Of a DNA stretch of 14,874 nt, positions 1-9,549 are shown piece by piece. Origin of the DNA: Conidiobolus incongruus B7586 (lineage: Eukaryota > Entomophthoromycota > Entomophthoromycetes > Entomophthorales > Conidiobolaceae); the NCBI GenBank assembly GCA_000697335.1, contig JNEM01016799.1, forward strand, positions 1 through 14,874. The letters are read 5' to 3'. The notes under the pieces were generated by a model that was given only the letters and a program-made list of their open reading frames with translations, had not been told where the DNA came from and did no database searches. A program made the translations under genes and the position numbers. Position 1 is the stretch's first letter; every line of letters starts with the position of its first letter.

Positions 1-11
1 ATATATAGATT

Positions 12-220
12 AACTAATCTTTAAAAATAAGTTATAACATTAAAATTATTTATATATTTACTTAAATCTTAAATAATTCTTAGTTAAATAAAATTAAATT
101 AAAATATATAATTTATCTATATTATTTAATTATAATTAACTATATTTGATTATATTTTATTAATTATTGATTAATATATTAAAACTTAAAATTTAACTAA
201 GATGAATTATAAATTTATAG
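12..220. repeat. Left terminal inverted repeat of Tc1-like copy 1
   Basis: About 209 bp, matching the 210-bp TIRs of the copy at 6206-14804. It holds the outer motif AAAAATAAGTTATAA (about 23-37) and an inner repeat of it, GATGAATTATAAATTT (about 201-216), the same two-motif layout seen in the other copy. The two motifs probably are transposase-binding direct repeats of the IR/DR type; that role is inference. Confidence 0.65.
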
Positions 221-555
221 GTTTATAAGTTAAAGGGATATAAATAACAAAACTTATATATACCTTTGTTTTGTTATATTATAATTATTATAAAATAATT
301 AAATTAATATTTTAAAATTAATATTATAATATTTAAATCTCCCTTTAAAAAAGTTCACTTATATATTAATTAAATTTATAATCAAATTAAATAAACTTAA
401 AAAAATTTTAAAATTATTAAAATTATTAATAACAGTTAATTTATTATAGTTAAAATTATTAAAAATATAATTAAAAAAATATTTAAACTTAAACTTATAA
501 ATATATTTAATAAAAAATATATTTATAGATTAATTAATATAAGTGTTAAATTATA
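12..555 (+). mobile_element. 5' fragment of a Tc1-like transposon (copy 1)
   Basis: This stretch aligns with the left part of the Tc1-like element at 6206-14804 once the two insertions in that copy are ignored. The alignment runs through the 210-bp TIR, the 5' untranslated part and the first codons of the transposase region (near 535-550). Differences are mostly C/T and G/A transitions. The left end (about 12, ACTAA followed by AAAAATAAGTTAT) matches the end of the other copy, although no clear TA duplication is visible so close to the window edge. Similarity stops near 555 and the rest of the transposon, including its right TIR, is not found before 6203. I infer that it was truncated by, or lost during, events involving the retroelement next door. 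It has no coding capacity. Confidence 0.75.
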
Positions 556-1300
556 ACTATAAGAAAAAATAGGTTTTAAAGCTTAAATAAAGGAATCACT
601 AGTGGTAATTATAATATTATTTATAAATTCAAAGGAAATTAATAAGGTTTATTAAATTAAATAAGAATAACTTTTTATAAATTTAATATTTTGAATAAAA
701 TAAGTATTTCACACTTATTATAATTTAATATTTTTTATAATTATTATAAAAAAACTTAAAGATTATATATTTTTGAAAATAATAATAAAAGGATTTATTT
801 AATAATCTGTTTATAATTATCTTATATTAAGTTTTATTTTTGATTTTTATGGATATAAAAAACTTATAGATAAAAAAAATAGGATTAATTAATTTATAAA
901 ATATAATATTATTAATATTACTTTTTAAATCTTATAATAATTAAAATTCCTCAAATAATTAACAAAATTATTCTTTATTAATACCTTTTTATACTTTTGT
1001 TTATTTGAAATATAAAGGCAATAACTTAAAAACTTTACCTTTTAAAAGTAGGCTATATATTATTTAAATAATTTTTATAAGTTAGCTTTATTTAAGAAAT
1101 ATTAAATAAATATAAATAAAAGTTAAAATTATTAGGTTAAAGCAAGGTTTTTTTTAACTATAATCCTTTTTTTTCAAACTAACATATTAGTTAAATAAAA
1201 AATTTTTTTGGTTTTTTTGATTTAATTATTTTTTTGTTTTTTTTAAAAAATAATAAATTTCTAAATAAAAGATAAATAAGATATAAAGAGAAAAAATAGA
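556..1300. other. AT-rich stretch without recognisable genes, possible 3' LTR zone
   Basis: This lies between the end of the Tc1 fragment and the last recognisable Pol trace of the minus-strand retroelement, so by position it should contain that element's 3' untranslated end and 3' LTR. I saw no second copy of it near 5500-6200, where a 5' LTR would be expected. A T-rich run (about 1150-1255) is followed on the same strand by an A/G-rich run (about 1265-1345). No RNA gene or promoter could be supported. Confidence 0.4.
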
Positions 1301-1379
1301 AAAGAAAAGAAAATTTTAAAAATAATAAAAACAAAAGAAAAGAGATAATAATTTATTTAATATAAATTTGCTAATAATT

Positions 1380-1560
1380 CATTAACTTTCTATCTTTTTT
1401 AAGTTAATTAGGTAAGCTTATAAGATATATGGCTTGTTTATTATAATCCCTAATAATATAATTAGAAGCCTAGTTATTTATAAGTTTAAAATAAAAAGTA
1501 TAAGTTTTCTTATAATTCCACCATATAACTTTATCTTTAATATAGTAAAACTCTTTAATA
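1380..1560 (-). pseudogene. Integrase C-terminal (GPY/F-like) trace of the old Ty3/gypsy element
   Basis: The minus strand translates to a stretch containing IIRDYNKQAIYLISLP, which resembles the part of gypsy integrases that follows the GPY/F box and reads (I-x-x-x-x-x-QAY-x-L-x-LP). It is the last Pol segment I recognise before the presumed 3' end of the element. The match is short and the assignment rests mainly on its position downstream of the integrase core. Confidence 0.45.
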
Positions 1561-1789
1561 AATTTATCTTCATTATATAGCTTTTTTTTTCTCAAATGAT
1601 AACTTAATTAAAAAACAATCTAGTTGTTTATTATAAAAAAATCTCTTTTATAAATAAAATAGAGTTTTTTTTAATTCGGTTTGGTTAAGATTAACACTAT
1701 ATATTATACAAAAAATATACCCTTTTGTATTTTTATAAGGATTTATTTTATATATTTATATAATATTTGCTAAAACCTTATCTTATTCT

Positions 1790-2010
1790 AAACTAGTTTT
1801 TTAAATTTCGTTTTTAAGATTATTTTATAAAGTTTGATTTATTTATATAGTTTAGATGTTAGAGTTAAAGATATAAAAGGTCATTTTAATATATTTAATC
1901 TTTAATTAACTAAATACCTTAGTAAAGATTTTTGTAATAAATTATATTCTATAGTTTATGATTAAATACCAAGGTATTTTATAATTAGTGATAATATAGT
2001 AAAATAAACA
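1790..2010 (-). pseudogene. Integrase core trace of the old Ty3/gypsy element
   Basis: The minus-strand translation around 1930-1830 (IFTKVF, then LKIKYIKMTF, then INQTL) resembles the stretch of gypsy integrases that runs from the F-T-S-x-F-W segment through the S-T-A-Y-H-P-Q-T-D-G-Q-T-E-R segment to N-Q-T-L-E. This is part of the DDE-type catalytic core that inserts the cDNA. It is a fossil remnant with many breaks in the surrounding sequence. Confidence 0.55.
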
Positions 2011-3339
2011 TATAATATCAATAAAAGAAATATAATTCTTTGTTAAAATAATTATTATTTATCTAATAATATATTTAGTGAATATAAATATATATTTATT
2101 ATTAAAAAGAGTAAAGTTAAAAGGTTTTATATAATCAACTCTTTAATAGTTAAAGATCCTATTATAAGTAACCTAAATAACTTTATCATTTATAAAGATA
2201 TTAAGTTAGTTCTTTTCATATTAAATATAACTTTTATAATAATTATTAATCTATTATTTTTTTTTAACTATTAAGACTAGAAATTAATCTTTTTATAAAT
2301 AATTTTTTAAGAGAAATATTCTTATAAATTATATACACTTTTAAGTAATATCTTTTTTTTATTCTTTAGAGGGATTTCTTTATATATTTTAATATCAATT
2401 AGATCTGTTATTTAATATATTCCTCTATCAATAAATATTTAATTAAAAACTTTATAATAAATTGTTTTAAGTTTATATATATTTTATTTTCTTAATATTC
2501 TTGAAATAAATGATTATATTAATTAAAAAATATTAATATTTGTTATTAAGTTAATCATATTCTTTTTTAAAGATTTTTATTAAATAAATTATAATTTTTA
2601 ATTAAAATATAAAATTAATATTATAGTTTTTTAATTTAACTTTATAAATTATAATATAATTGAAGTAAAAAAGCATTATCATCAAATAAAATTATTAAAA
2701 AAAAGGATTAAATAAATATAAATAGTTTTTAACAAATGTATAATTAGAGAAAAGAATAAAATAATATTTAAATTAGTATATTTTAAAGTATTTTATTGCA
2801 TTTACAATAACTAAAGCTTTTTTAAATGATTTTTTATCTTTTTTTTATTAAAATTAAAGTTTTTAACTAAAATTAAATAAGGTACTTATAGCTATTATTA
2901 TTAAGCTATTTTAATCTAATATTTATAATATAGTTAGATGAGTTAATACTTAAAAAGAACTTTCCATTTTATTTAAAACTAACTGAAAATAGTTCTTAAA
3001 AAATATTATTTAAATTATGAAAAGCTAGTTTATAAGATTAATTTTAATTAAAATAACTGTTTTTTTTAAAAAAAATATATTAATAAATAAGTTTAATTAG
3101 AGTAGTTTTTTATAAACATATAATAATAACCTTTAATCTTTAAAGAAGCATATATGTTTTTTATATTTTTCAAAGTTGTAAAGATCCTAATTTAATTTAA
3201 ATTACTTATATTAGGTTTAATTTTTTTATTACCTATAATATAACTTTAATACTATAGTATAAAAAATTCAATCAATATATTCTTAAATTATTAAATAAGT
3301 TAAAATTATAAAGAGCTTTGAACATTAAGTTTAAATAAT

Positions 3340-3720
3340 ATAAGTGATTATTAATTGATTTTAAATAGATAAAGATATTATTTAAATACCCAATTATAAA
3401 TTTATAATGATACTCTTATAAGATGACATTTATTATTTTTAAAATTTTAAAATATTGCATATTTTAAATAATAACTATTTATATTAAATTATTTATTAAA
3501 AATATTAAAAACGATCTTTTTATAATTAACTTTTTTAATTATTACTTAGTAATAACTTAATACAAAGTTTAACAAAAAGAAAGTCTTTTTTTTATAATAT
3601 ATCTAAAATTTATTATATTAAGGGTAGTGGATAAAGATTCTATATAATAATATTATTCAAGGGTTTAAAGTTAATATATATTTATAACTTCCTGTTTTTT
3701 TAAGATAATCATTATTTTAA
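3340..3720 (-). pseudogene. Reverse transcriptase trace of the old Ty3/gypsy element
   Basis: Two well-spaced minus-strand blocks identify gypsy-type RT. One near 3610-3650 contains N-L-Y-P-L-P-L-I followed by I-L-D, matching the conserved N-R-Y-P-L-P-L-I-x-E-I-L-D motif. The other, near 3340-3400, resembles the palm block around the YLDD box (G-Y-L-x-x-I-F-I-Y then H-L-Y-Y-L). Spacing between the blocks is close to that of a normal RT. This is the strongest evidence for the family of the element. It is broken. Confidence 0.65.
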
Positions 3721-4364
3721 AATTTTATTTAAAAATGGTTTTTTTGATTATATTTACCTTTAAGCGTCTTTTTTATATTTTTTAGAATCTTTAGTTAAAG
3801 ATAATAAACAATAACAAAATTATTATAATTAATAAGCTTATCCTTTTTATAAATGAAATTAATAGTAAATTCTTTGTAAATTACCATAAAGGGTTTATTT
3901 AACTCTGTAATAACTAAATAGTTTTGAGACTAGAGAAAAATAATTAATTTATTATAATATGCCTTAATATAGCATTAAATATTTTATTTTAGATTTTATC
4001 TTCTTTTTTAGCTAATATTTAATTTTATTAAAAACTAATAAAGTTTTATTTAAAGATAAGATAATTAATATATATAAGTTTGTAGGTTTTTTATAAAAGG
4101 TTATTATCATAATAAATTTATGTTTATTATTGCAAATAATATAGATGGTGTTTATTATTATATAAAATATTTTTTTTATTATATAAAAGTAATTAATATT
4201 AAAAAATATTTTAACTTTGTTATTTTAAATTATTTAAAGCTTAATTAATAATTATACCCTTGACTTATATCTAAAATAAGTTTAATAAACTTAAAAAGCT
4301 TATATATTTAATAATAATAGTAAATATTTTATTTTTAACTATATTATATAAGATATTTAAAATA

Positions 4365-4450
4365 TTAGCTAAATTTACTGATATAAAACTTAATCTTAAG
4401 CTATAATCTATATAAATATAATATAATTTACCTTTTAATTAAATTTCTAT
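4365..4450 (-). pseudogene. Aspartic protease-like trace of the old Ty3/gypsy element
   Basis: The minus strand translates to LKGKLYYIYIDYSLRLSFIS and then LANIL, resembling the retroviral-type protease core (L-N-G-K, then I-D-S-G-A, then F-I-S, then L-A-x-x-L). It lies between the zinc-knuckle-like patch and the reverse transcriptase trace, which is where the protease belongs in Ty3/gypsy Pol. It is a short, degraded match. Confidence 0.45.
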
Positions 4451-4555
4451 ATATAAGTAGTATTTTTTTTTGAAAAATATAGTTATATTATAATTAAGAT
4501 ATATTATAGATATTAATCTTGACTTAAACATTAGTTTTTTAATAAAATATAATCC

Positions 4556-4622
4556 AACAAGGTGCACAAGCATTCCTTGATGAATTTCTTAAAAGTGTAA
4601 GGTAAGTACTACAAGTACTTCT
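4556..4622 (-). other. G+C-richer island, zinc-knuckle-like patch of the old element
   Basis: About 35% G+C over 4561-4620 in surroundings near 10-15%. On the minus strand one frame gives NACAPCW, which could be the first half of a CCHC nucleocapsid zinc knuckle; its place just upstream of the protease trace supports that. The patch also contains a perfect 7-bp inverted repeat with a 3-base loop (AAGTACT-ACA-AGTACTT, 4604-4620). No terminator or regulatory role can be shown. Confidence 0.35.
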
Positions 4623-5329
4623 CTTTTTTAAATAAACTAATCTTCTTCTTAAAAACTAGTGATATAGATTTTAATGTCTTTCTAATATCTAAGATAAAAA
4701 AAATATGTTTTTTTAAAATTATCCCTTAAAAAAATAAATATAACTATTATTTATAACCATAATATATTTAAATAATATAATAAGTATTAGTCTTATATTA
4801 TATACTTAACTATAATTTAAAGATAACTTAAATCTTTTAATATATAAAAAATAAATATAGAGAAAATAATTATAATTATTTCAACTTTTTTTTAACTCAA
4901 CTTAAAAATAATTATTTGATTTTTTTAAAAAATTTGATGATTTAAAAAATTATTCCTTTATTAATATTATTTTAACTATTATCTTAAAATACAACTTTTA
5001 TTAAAAACTTGCGTAAAATATAAAACTTATAAGACTTAGTTTTTTATAATATATTAACTAAAATATCTAAGAATTTTTTAATTCGTTTATTAATAACTTA
5101 AGCTTAAAGTTCTTTAACCAAAAAATATATTAAGGGAGTAAATATTATAAGGGTTTTTTCTAAAATAGATGATTTCTAAAACAAGTGTTTTAGATACAAA
5201 ATTTGATTAAAATTTTATTTTAATATTTTTAAATACTTAATTTTTTAATAGATATAAGCTTTTTAAATATATCTAAAAATATTTTTTTACTAATAAATAT
5301 AAGTTTAGTTTTTAATTTCAATTTTTTTA

Positions 5330-5880
5330 TAATAAAATATGGGAGAGATTAAAGCTTTAGTCTTTTATTTCCCTATAGGTTATATCAAGCTTTTTATTAT
5401 CAATAATAATAGAGTTAGCTTTAGTAAATAAAGTTATCATAGTGATTTTTTTTCCTTTAATTTTATCCTTAATTAACTTATCTACCTTTATAATTATAAA
5501 TTATTTTTTAAATAGCTTGCTTATTTTTATTTCACCAAGACTATTTTTAGTTATAATAAACAATTCTTTTTTAGGCTAAAATTTGATAATTAAAGGTTAT
5601 CTTTTAAGCTTTTTCGCAGAAAAAAACATTTTAATAAGTTAATTGTCTTTAGGTTAATTATAAATATAATATTCAACTATTATTTATTTAATAAAATAGT
5701 TTGTACTAATAAAAAGATAATTAATTTTAATATATAATTTATTATCTATATATTCAACATATGTGTTTTAAGGTATAGAATTTTTTTCAGGTATTTTACT
5801 TAAAATATCATTAATTTTTTCCTTTTAATGATTTAAAAACAAAATAATATAAATTTTAGTATATTTTTTAATATGAATTT
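5330..5880 (-). pseudogene. Gag-like coding remnant of the old retroelement
   Basis: The minus strand retains a stretch with clear coding character (for example VDKLIKDKIKGKKITMITL followed by TKANSIIIDNK, about 5385-5470). I cannot match it to a named domain. Its position upstream of the zinc-knuckle, protease and RT traces and on the same strand suggests Gag. An ORF1 protein of a LINE is an alternative, but the gypsy-type RT downstream argues against it. The remnant is broken. Confidence 0.35.
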
Positions 5881-6203
5881 ATTATTAAAGTTACTCTTTA
5901 TAACTATAGTTTTATTAAATATACATAATTTTTGGTTTTATATTAAATCTAAAGAAATTTATAATTTTCATTTTATCTTTGATTTTTTTATTCAAATAAC
6001 ATATAAGTAATTATATTTTAACTTTTTTATTATTAAATATAATTTCTTAAATAAGTAATTTCTTAAATTATTAAATTTATAAGAAAAACTATTTTTGAGT
6101 TTTTTAAACTATTAAAAAATTCATAATATATAAAAATAAAAGTTCATAAAAATAGTATTTATTTAATCTATTAAGCTAGTTATACTCTATCTATATAGTT
6201 ATA

Positions 6204-6205
6204 TA
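6204..6205. repeat. TA target-site duplication, left of Tc1-like copy 2
   Basis: TA directly before the left TIR end, paired with TA at 14805-14806 directly after the right TIR end. TA duplication is the rule for Tc1/mariner elements. In such AT-rich DNA a TA alone is weak; the support comes from the TIR ends beside it. Confidence 0.75.
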
Positions 6206-6250
6206 TACTAGCTTATAAAAATGAGTTATAAAATTAAAATTACTTAAATA
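6206..6250. repeat. Left TIR of Tc1-like copy 2, outer segment
   Basis: The first 45 bp of the left TIR, cut off from the rest (7566-7730) by the mariner insertion. It contains the outer motif AAAAATGAGTTATAAAATT (about 6217-6235), matched in inverse orientation at 14773-14795. Confidence 0.85.
6249..6250. repeat. TA target-site duplication of the mariner element (left)
   Basis: Paired with TA at 7564-7565. Copy 1 of the Tc1-like element keeps one TA at the equivalent uninterrupted position (about 57-58), which confirms the insertion point. Confidence 0.85.
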
Positions 6251-6304
6251 TTACTATAGAATCCAAAAAATGGGAAATTTTTTAATTTCTGATTTTTCAA
6301 ACAT
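6251..6304. repeat. Left TIR of the mariner element
   Basis: Starts TTACTATAGAATCC. Pairs with the reverse complement of 7510-7563 (TTACTTTGTAATTT...). Shared blocks are TTACT, AAT, GGAA, TTTTT and, at the inner edge, CAAACAT. The inner third is poorly conserved. Confidence 0.8.
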
Positions 6305-6365
6305 ATTATTAGTTTCAAATAAGCAAATATATATAAAGCAAATAGGAAAATAAATAGTTTTGAAT

Positions 6366-6381
6366 TATATATATATATATA
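6366..6381. repeat. Short (AT)n microsatellite
   Basis: A run of about eight AT units inside the 5' untranslated part of the mariner, between its left TIR and the transposase start. Probably simple-sequence drift. Confidence 0.7.
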
Positions 6382-6435
6382 ATAATTTTCTTGATTAAAA
6401 AATTTATTTTTTAAAATTAATTGTTTAATTGAATC

Positions 6436-7527
6436 ATGTTTAAACCAAATAGTAACCATCAAAAGTTTTTTATTTTAGAATCAGTAAAACTTAACCACAA
6501 ATCCTTTAAAATCATTTAAAATTTACAAACAGCTTTTGCTAATAAAGTATTATCTAAATCAACAATTTATTGCTAGGTAAATTACTTTAAAGCTAAGAGA
6601 AAAATTACCCAAAACCTACTAAAATCTAAAAAACTAATTTCAACTATAACTTTTCTAATTGTTAATAAAGTAAAAAATTATATTAAAAAGTACCTTTTTA
6701 TTTCAGCTAGAGAATTATCAAGATACTTTATTATTAGTCACATAAGTATTTTATATATATTAAAGTTTAAATTAAAATTAATTAATAAAAATACAAAATA
6801 GGTACCTTATAATTTAACAAAAGCTTAAAAAAAAGCTAGAGTAGCTATTATTAAACAAAACTTACTAAGGTATAACTAGAAACTAAAGCTTTTACAGCAA
6901 ATTATTACAATTGATGAATCTTAAATTTTTTTGTATAATCCTTTGCTAAAATATAAATTAAGGTGTTAGATTAAGCTAAATTAACCCCCTCTACAAATTC
7001 CTTTAAATAAACACTTTATTGATAAGCAAATATTAATTGTAGTAATAGATTATAATAGCATAAACTATTCTTATTTAATTCCTAAAGGAAAATCTATTAA
7101 TAAATAACTTTATATTTCTTTTTTAAATAAAACTATTTTTAATTAGTTTTCTTAATATAATTTGAGAAAACCTATTATTTTATATGATAATTGTAAAATA
7201 CAGAAATCTAAAGTTATAAAAAATTTTCTAATTAAAAATAACTAGAAAAAACTACCATATCTAGTATATTCTTTAAATTATAACCTATGTGATTATAATT
7301 GTTTTAGGTAATTAAAAAACCAGCTTACAAGAAAAAAATTTCTATAGAAAAATTTAATTGGTTTGTAAAACATCAAATTTCAGTCTTAAATAAAAAAAAT
7401 TATTTTTTAAGTGTTAAATCTTTGCTAAAAGTATAGCAAAAAATTATTAGAAATAAAAGAAATTATTAATTTTATATTATATATTTATTTTTATTTTTTA
7501 TATATTAAAATGTTTGTTTTTTTTTAA
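6436..7527 (+). pseudogene. Mariner transposase (DD34D) pseudogene
   Basis: Cut-and-paste transposase acting on the TIRs of its own element. Reading from the ATG at 6436, a single frame holds family blocks in order: a helix-turn-helix region with SARELSRYF (about 6706-6732) and VPYNLTKAQKKAR with an internal stop (about 6802-6840), then the first catalytic Asp in TIDES (6913-6915), IVVIDYNSINYSYLIPKG (about 7036-7090), the second Asp in YDNCK (7186-7188) and the third in CDYNCF (7291-7293). The last two are separated by 34 residues, as in mariners. The first in-frame stop past the family's end is at 7525-7527, giving 363 codons against about 345 usual, so the true end was probably a little earlier. 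Most of the roughly 18 internal stops replace expected Trp or Gln codons, for example TAG 7240-region Trp before KKLPY. No frameshift is needed to read it. Confidence 0.9.
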
Positions 7528-7563
7528 TCTCAAAAAATTCCTATTATTTAAATTACAAAGTAA
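7510..7563. repeat. Right TIR of the mariner element
   Basis: Inverse partner of 6251-6304, followed by the TA duplication at 7564-7565. Confidence 0.8.
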
Positions 7564-7565
7564 TA

Positions 7566-7730
7566 TTTGCTTATATCTTAAATAATTCTTAATTAAATAA
7601 ATTTAAATTATAATATATAATTTACCTATATTAATTAATTATAACTAACTATATTTGATTATATTTCATTAGTTATTGGTTAATATATCAAAACCTAAAA
7701 TTTAACCAAAGTGAGTTATAAATTTACAAG
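7566..7730. repeat. Left TIR of Tc1-like copy 2, inner segment
   Basis: Together with 6206-6250 it makes a 210-bp left TIR, the same length as the right TIR (14595-14804). Near its inner edge is a second copy of the outer motif, CCAAAGTGAGTTATAAATTT (7706-7725), matched inversely at about 14601-14617. The segment also aligns with 59-220 in copy 1. Confidence 0.8.
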
Positions 7731-7979
7731 TTTATAAGTTAAAAGGGTATAAATAATATAACTTATATATATTTATATTTTCTTTTATTGTATTATATAT
7801 ATTATAAAACTATTATGCTAATATTTTAAAATTAATATTATAATATTTAAATCTCTCTCTAAAAAAATTCACTTATATATTAATTAACTTTATAATAAAA
7901 ATAAATTAACTTATGAGATTGCTAGAATTATTAATATTAGTTAATTTATATAGTTAGGGTTATTAAAAATAATACTAAA
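7731..7979 (+). other. 5' untranslated part of Tc1-like copy 2
   Basis: Matches 221-475 of copy 1 with mostly transition differences, so it belongs to the transposon and not to the host. It lies between the inner TIR edge and the transposase start. No separate gene or promoter motif could be supported in AT-rich DNA of this kind. Confidence 0.6.
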
Positions 7980-7984
7980 GAAAC
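7980..7984. repeat. Target-site duplication GAAAC (left) of the chromovirus
   Basis: Exact 5-bp match to 13695-13699. Five-base duplications are typical for Ty3/gypsy insertion. The site corresponds to the AAAAA of copy 1 near 474-480. Confidence 0.88.
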
Positions 7985-8384
7985 TATAAGTGTAGTGGTA
8001 GTTAAACTAATATAGTATAAAGGAAAACTTAATATAAAAGTAGTATGGTGTAAAATATAGTAATATAATGTAGCTGTAATATGCAAGTATAAACAAAGTT
8101 TAATTAAGCTTTGAATTAGGATGAGTCACTAATATATTAAAATTTATATTAGGTAGTGTTAATATCCTACAATATTAATAGAATATAGTTTCAATCTTAA
8201 AAATAGTATAAAAGTAAAAAATAGTAAGAATTAAGAGGAAAAAAGAAGAACCTAGTTTATTAAATAATTTAATACTATTTATACAATTAATTTAACTATA
8301 TAAATATAAATTAATCATATAATTTATAGTTAATTAGATTATATAAAAGTGTATATAAGAATTTAAAGAACTAGTCTTTTAATA
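7985..8384 (-). repeat. 3' LTR of the chromovirus
   Basis: 400 bp, matching 13298-13694. The limits are set by the GAAAC duplication on one side and the purine tract on the other. The long shared blocks include the stretch around 8150-8175 and 8265-8335. Confidence 0.9.
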
Positions 8385-8396
8385 CTCCCCTAGTAG
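8385..8396 (-). promoter_or_regulatory. Polypurine tract of the chromovirus
   Basis: On the minus strand CTAGGGGAG abuts the start of the 3' LTR. A purine run here primes plus-strand DNA synthesis in LTR retrotransposons, and it orients the element to the minus strand. Confidence 0.75.
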
Positions 8397-8454
8397 GTTT
8401 TTTAAAGGAGACACACTCTTTAATTTTTTACAAATAGGTATAATAAGTTAAAGT

Positions 8455-8610
8455 ATTCTTAATATTTTCTAGAGGTTCTTATGTAGCTTCTTTAATAGGA
8501 TAACCTATCTATTTTACATAAAAATAAAGCTTATTCCTAACAGATTTAAACTTAATTATATAATCAACATAATATTCTTCTTCTCTATTTTAATTAATAA
8601 TTAGATCTAG
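8455..8610 (-). pseudogene. Chromodomain at the Pol C-terminus
   Basis: The minus strand shows EEEYYVDYIIKFKSVRNKL, then LYFYVK, I-G-Y-P, E-A-T and E-P-L-E-N, the familiar chromodomain sequence of an acidic start, Y-x-V-x-x-I, Y-x-V-K-W-x-G-Y, and W-E-P. A chromodomain after integrase is the hallmark of chromoviruses, where it steers integration to modified chromatin. It is followed only by a short tail before the purine tract. Broken fossil. Confidence 0.8.
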
Positions 8611-9129
8611 TTTTGGGGTTTTTAATTAATTAGGAAAAGTGTTAAAATCTTCAAAGTATGGTTTAATTTTAGATATGTGAAAGGTAAGGTTGATCCTCAA
8701 AGTTAGAGGTAATTCTAAGGTAATATTTTTAAAATTTAAATCAATAGATTAAATTTTATAAGGATTATAATATAATAGTAAGTATTTGGGATTTAAGCTA
8801 GATTTAAGTAGGGTAGATTTAAGGGTAAATTGTTCTAAGTATACAAACATACTAGTTTCATATTTAAGAGGGTTTCTAAATAACTTTAAGTATTATTGTT
8901 CCATGATCCTTTAATTTTCTTCTAAGTTAAATTTAACAAGGGAATTGATATATTTGATATTAGATTAAAATTCAACAATATCCAAAGGTAAATTAATTTA
9001 AAGTTTTAGAGTATTTATTAAGTTAGGATATTTATTATAATTAATGAAATAAAAGTTAAAACCTGTTGATCTATTAATAAAAGTGTTAAATAAATATTAG
9101 AGTTAGTAGATATAAGTATCCTAATTTAA

Positions 9130-9445
9130 CTAATTAGTGTTAATATAAACTTTAATCATTTGCTTTAAGGTTTTAATAATTCTTTTAGCAAGTTTATTAG
9201 TTTAGTGATAATTAGTAGTAGACATAGCTAGGTTAATTTTAAAAGAAAAAGATAGTGACTTTTAGAATTAAGAGTTGAATTGTACATCTTTATTAAATAT
9301 AATAATTTGTGGAATTCTATAGTAGGTAAAGATATTAGAGAATAATAATTGTGTAATATCTTTAACTGTAGAAGTTTTAAAATAAGGAATAAAATAAATA
9401 TATTTAGAAAATGAATCAATTACAATTAGTAAGTTATCATAACCA
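9130..9445 (-). pseudogene. Integrase catalytic core of the chromovirus
   Basis: Starts with the block IVIDSFSKYIYFIP (about 9400-9440), which contains the first catalytic Asp, and ends with LAMST followed by H, then LAKRIIKTLKQMI (about 9150-9235), matching the S-T-A-Y-H-P-Q-T-D-G-x-x-E-R-x-x-Q-T-L-E-Q segment. DDE-type enzyme that inserts the cDNA. Broken fossil. Confidence 0.85.
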
Positions 9446-9549
9446 TTTGTTGATTTAAAGATTTTTATGAAATTAAGCTAGATTTGTTATTAAATTTCAT
9501 TAGGGACTTGTAAAGGAATAAGTTTACCATATTTTAGTTGAGTATTATA

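Larger units (their letters stand above)
556..6203 (-). mobile_element. Old, heavily decayed Ty3/gypsy-type LTR retroelement
   Basis: On the minus strand, short translated stretches resemble, in order from right to left, a Gag-like region, a CxxC zinc-knuckle-like patch, an aspartic protease, a reverse transcriptase, an integrase core and an integrase C-terminal module. That order (protease, RT, integrase last) is the Ty3/gypsy arrangement. The element is broken many times over and I could not find a matching pair of LTRs, so the limits given are simply the edges of the neighbouring Tc1 copies. Traces of Pol are clearest between 1340 and 4450. It is more decayed than the chromovirus at 7985-13694 and therefore probably older, though RIP-like mutation prevents clock dating. 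It is not expected to encode anything functional. Confidence 0.7.
6251..7563 (+). mobile_element. Mariner transposon (DD34D), full length but dead
   Basis: 1,313 bp, the usual mariner size, flanked by TA on both sides and inserted in the left TIR of the Tc1-like copy 2. The termini are inverted repeats: 6251-6304 and 7510-7563, good over the outer 34 bp (about 27 matches by eye) and weaker inside. It carries one transposase reading frame to the right with mariner-type D,D34D spacing. Removing it restores continuity with Tc1 copy 1. About 18 in-frame stops make it inactive, although the three catalytic Asp codons are still GAT. Confidence 0.92.

Noticed and set aside
556-720. Continuation of the Tc1 transposase of copy 1 beyond position 555
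   Set aside because: The + strand translation here is vaguely Tc1-like, but it does not align with the same region of copy 2 (13780 onward), although the upstream non-coding sequence aligns well. A junction near 555 is more likely.
4604-4620. Transcription terminator hairpin
   Set aside because: The stem is only 7 bp and is followed by a T-rich run, but T-rich runs occur everywhere here and the setting is eukaryotic transposon DNA.
5330-5880. ORF1 of a LINE element
   Set aside because: The stretch looks coding, but the RT further along the same strand is Ty3/gypsy-like (YPLPLI and YLDD-type blocks) and is followed by an integrase, which LINEs lack.
6244-6462. 72-codon open frame on the minus strand
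   Set aside because: It runs antisense through the left TIR and 5' end of the mariner and overlaps its transposase start. Its product is low-complexity (I, L, F, K, N-rich), as expected by chance in AT-rich DNA.
9228-9419. 63-codon open frame on the minus strand
   Set aside because: It is an out-of-phase shadow of the chromovirus integrase core. The family-matching residues lie in another frame of the same strand.
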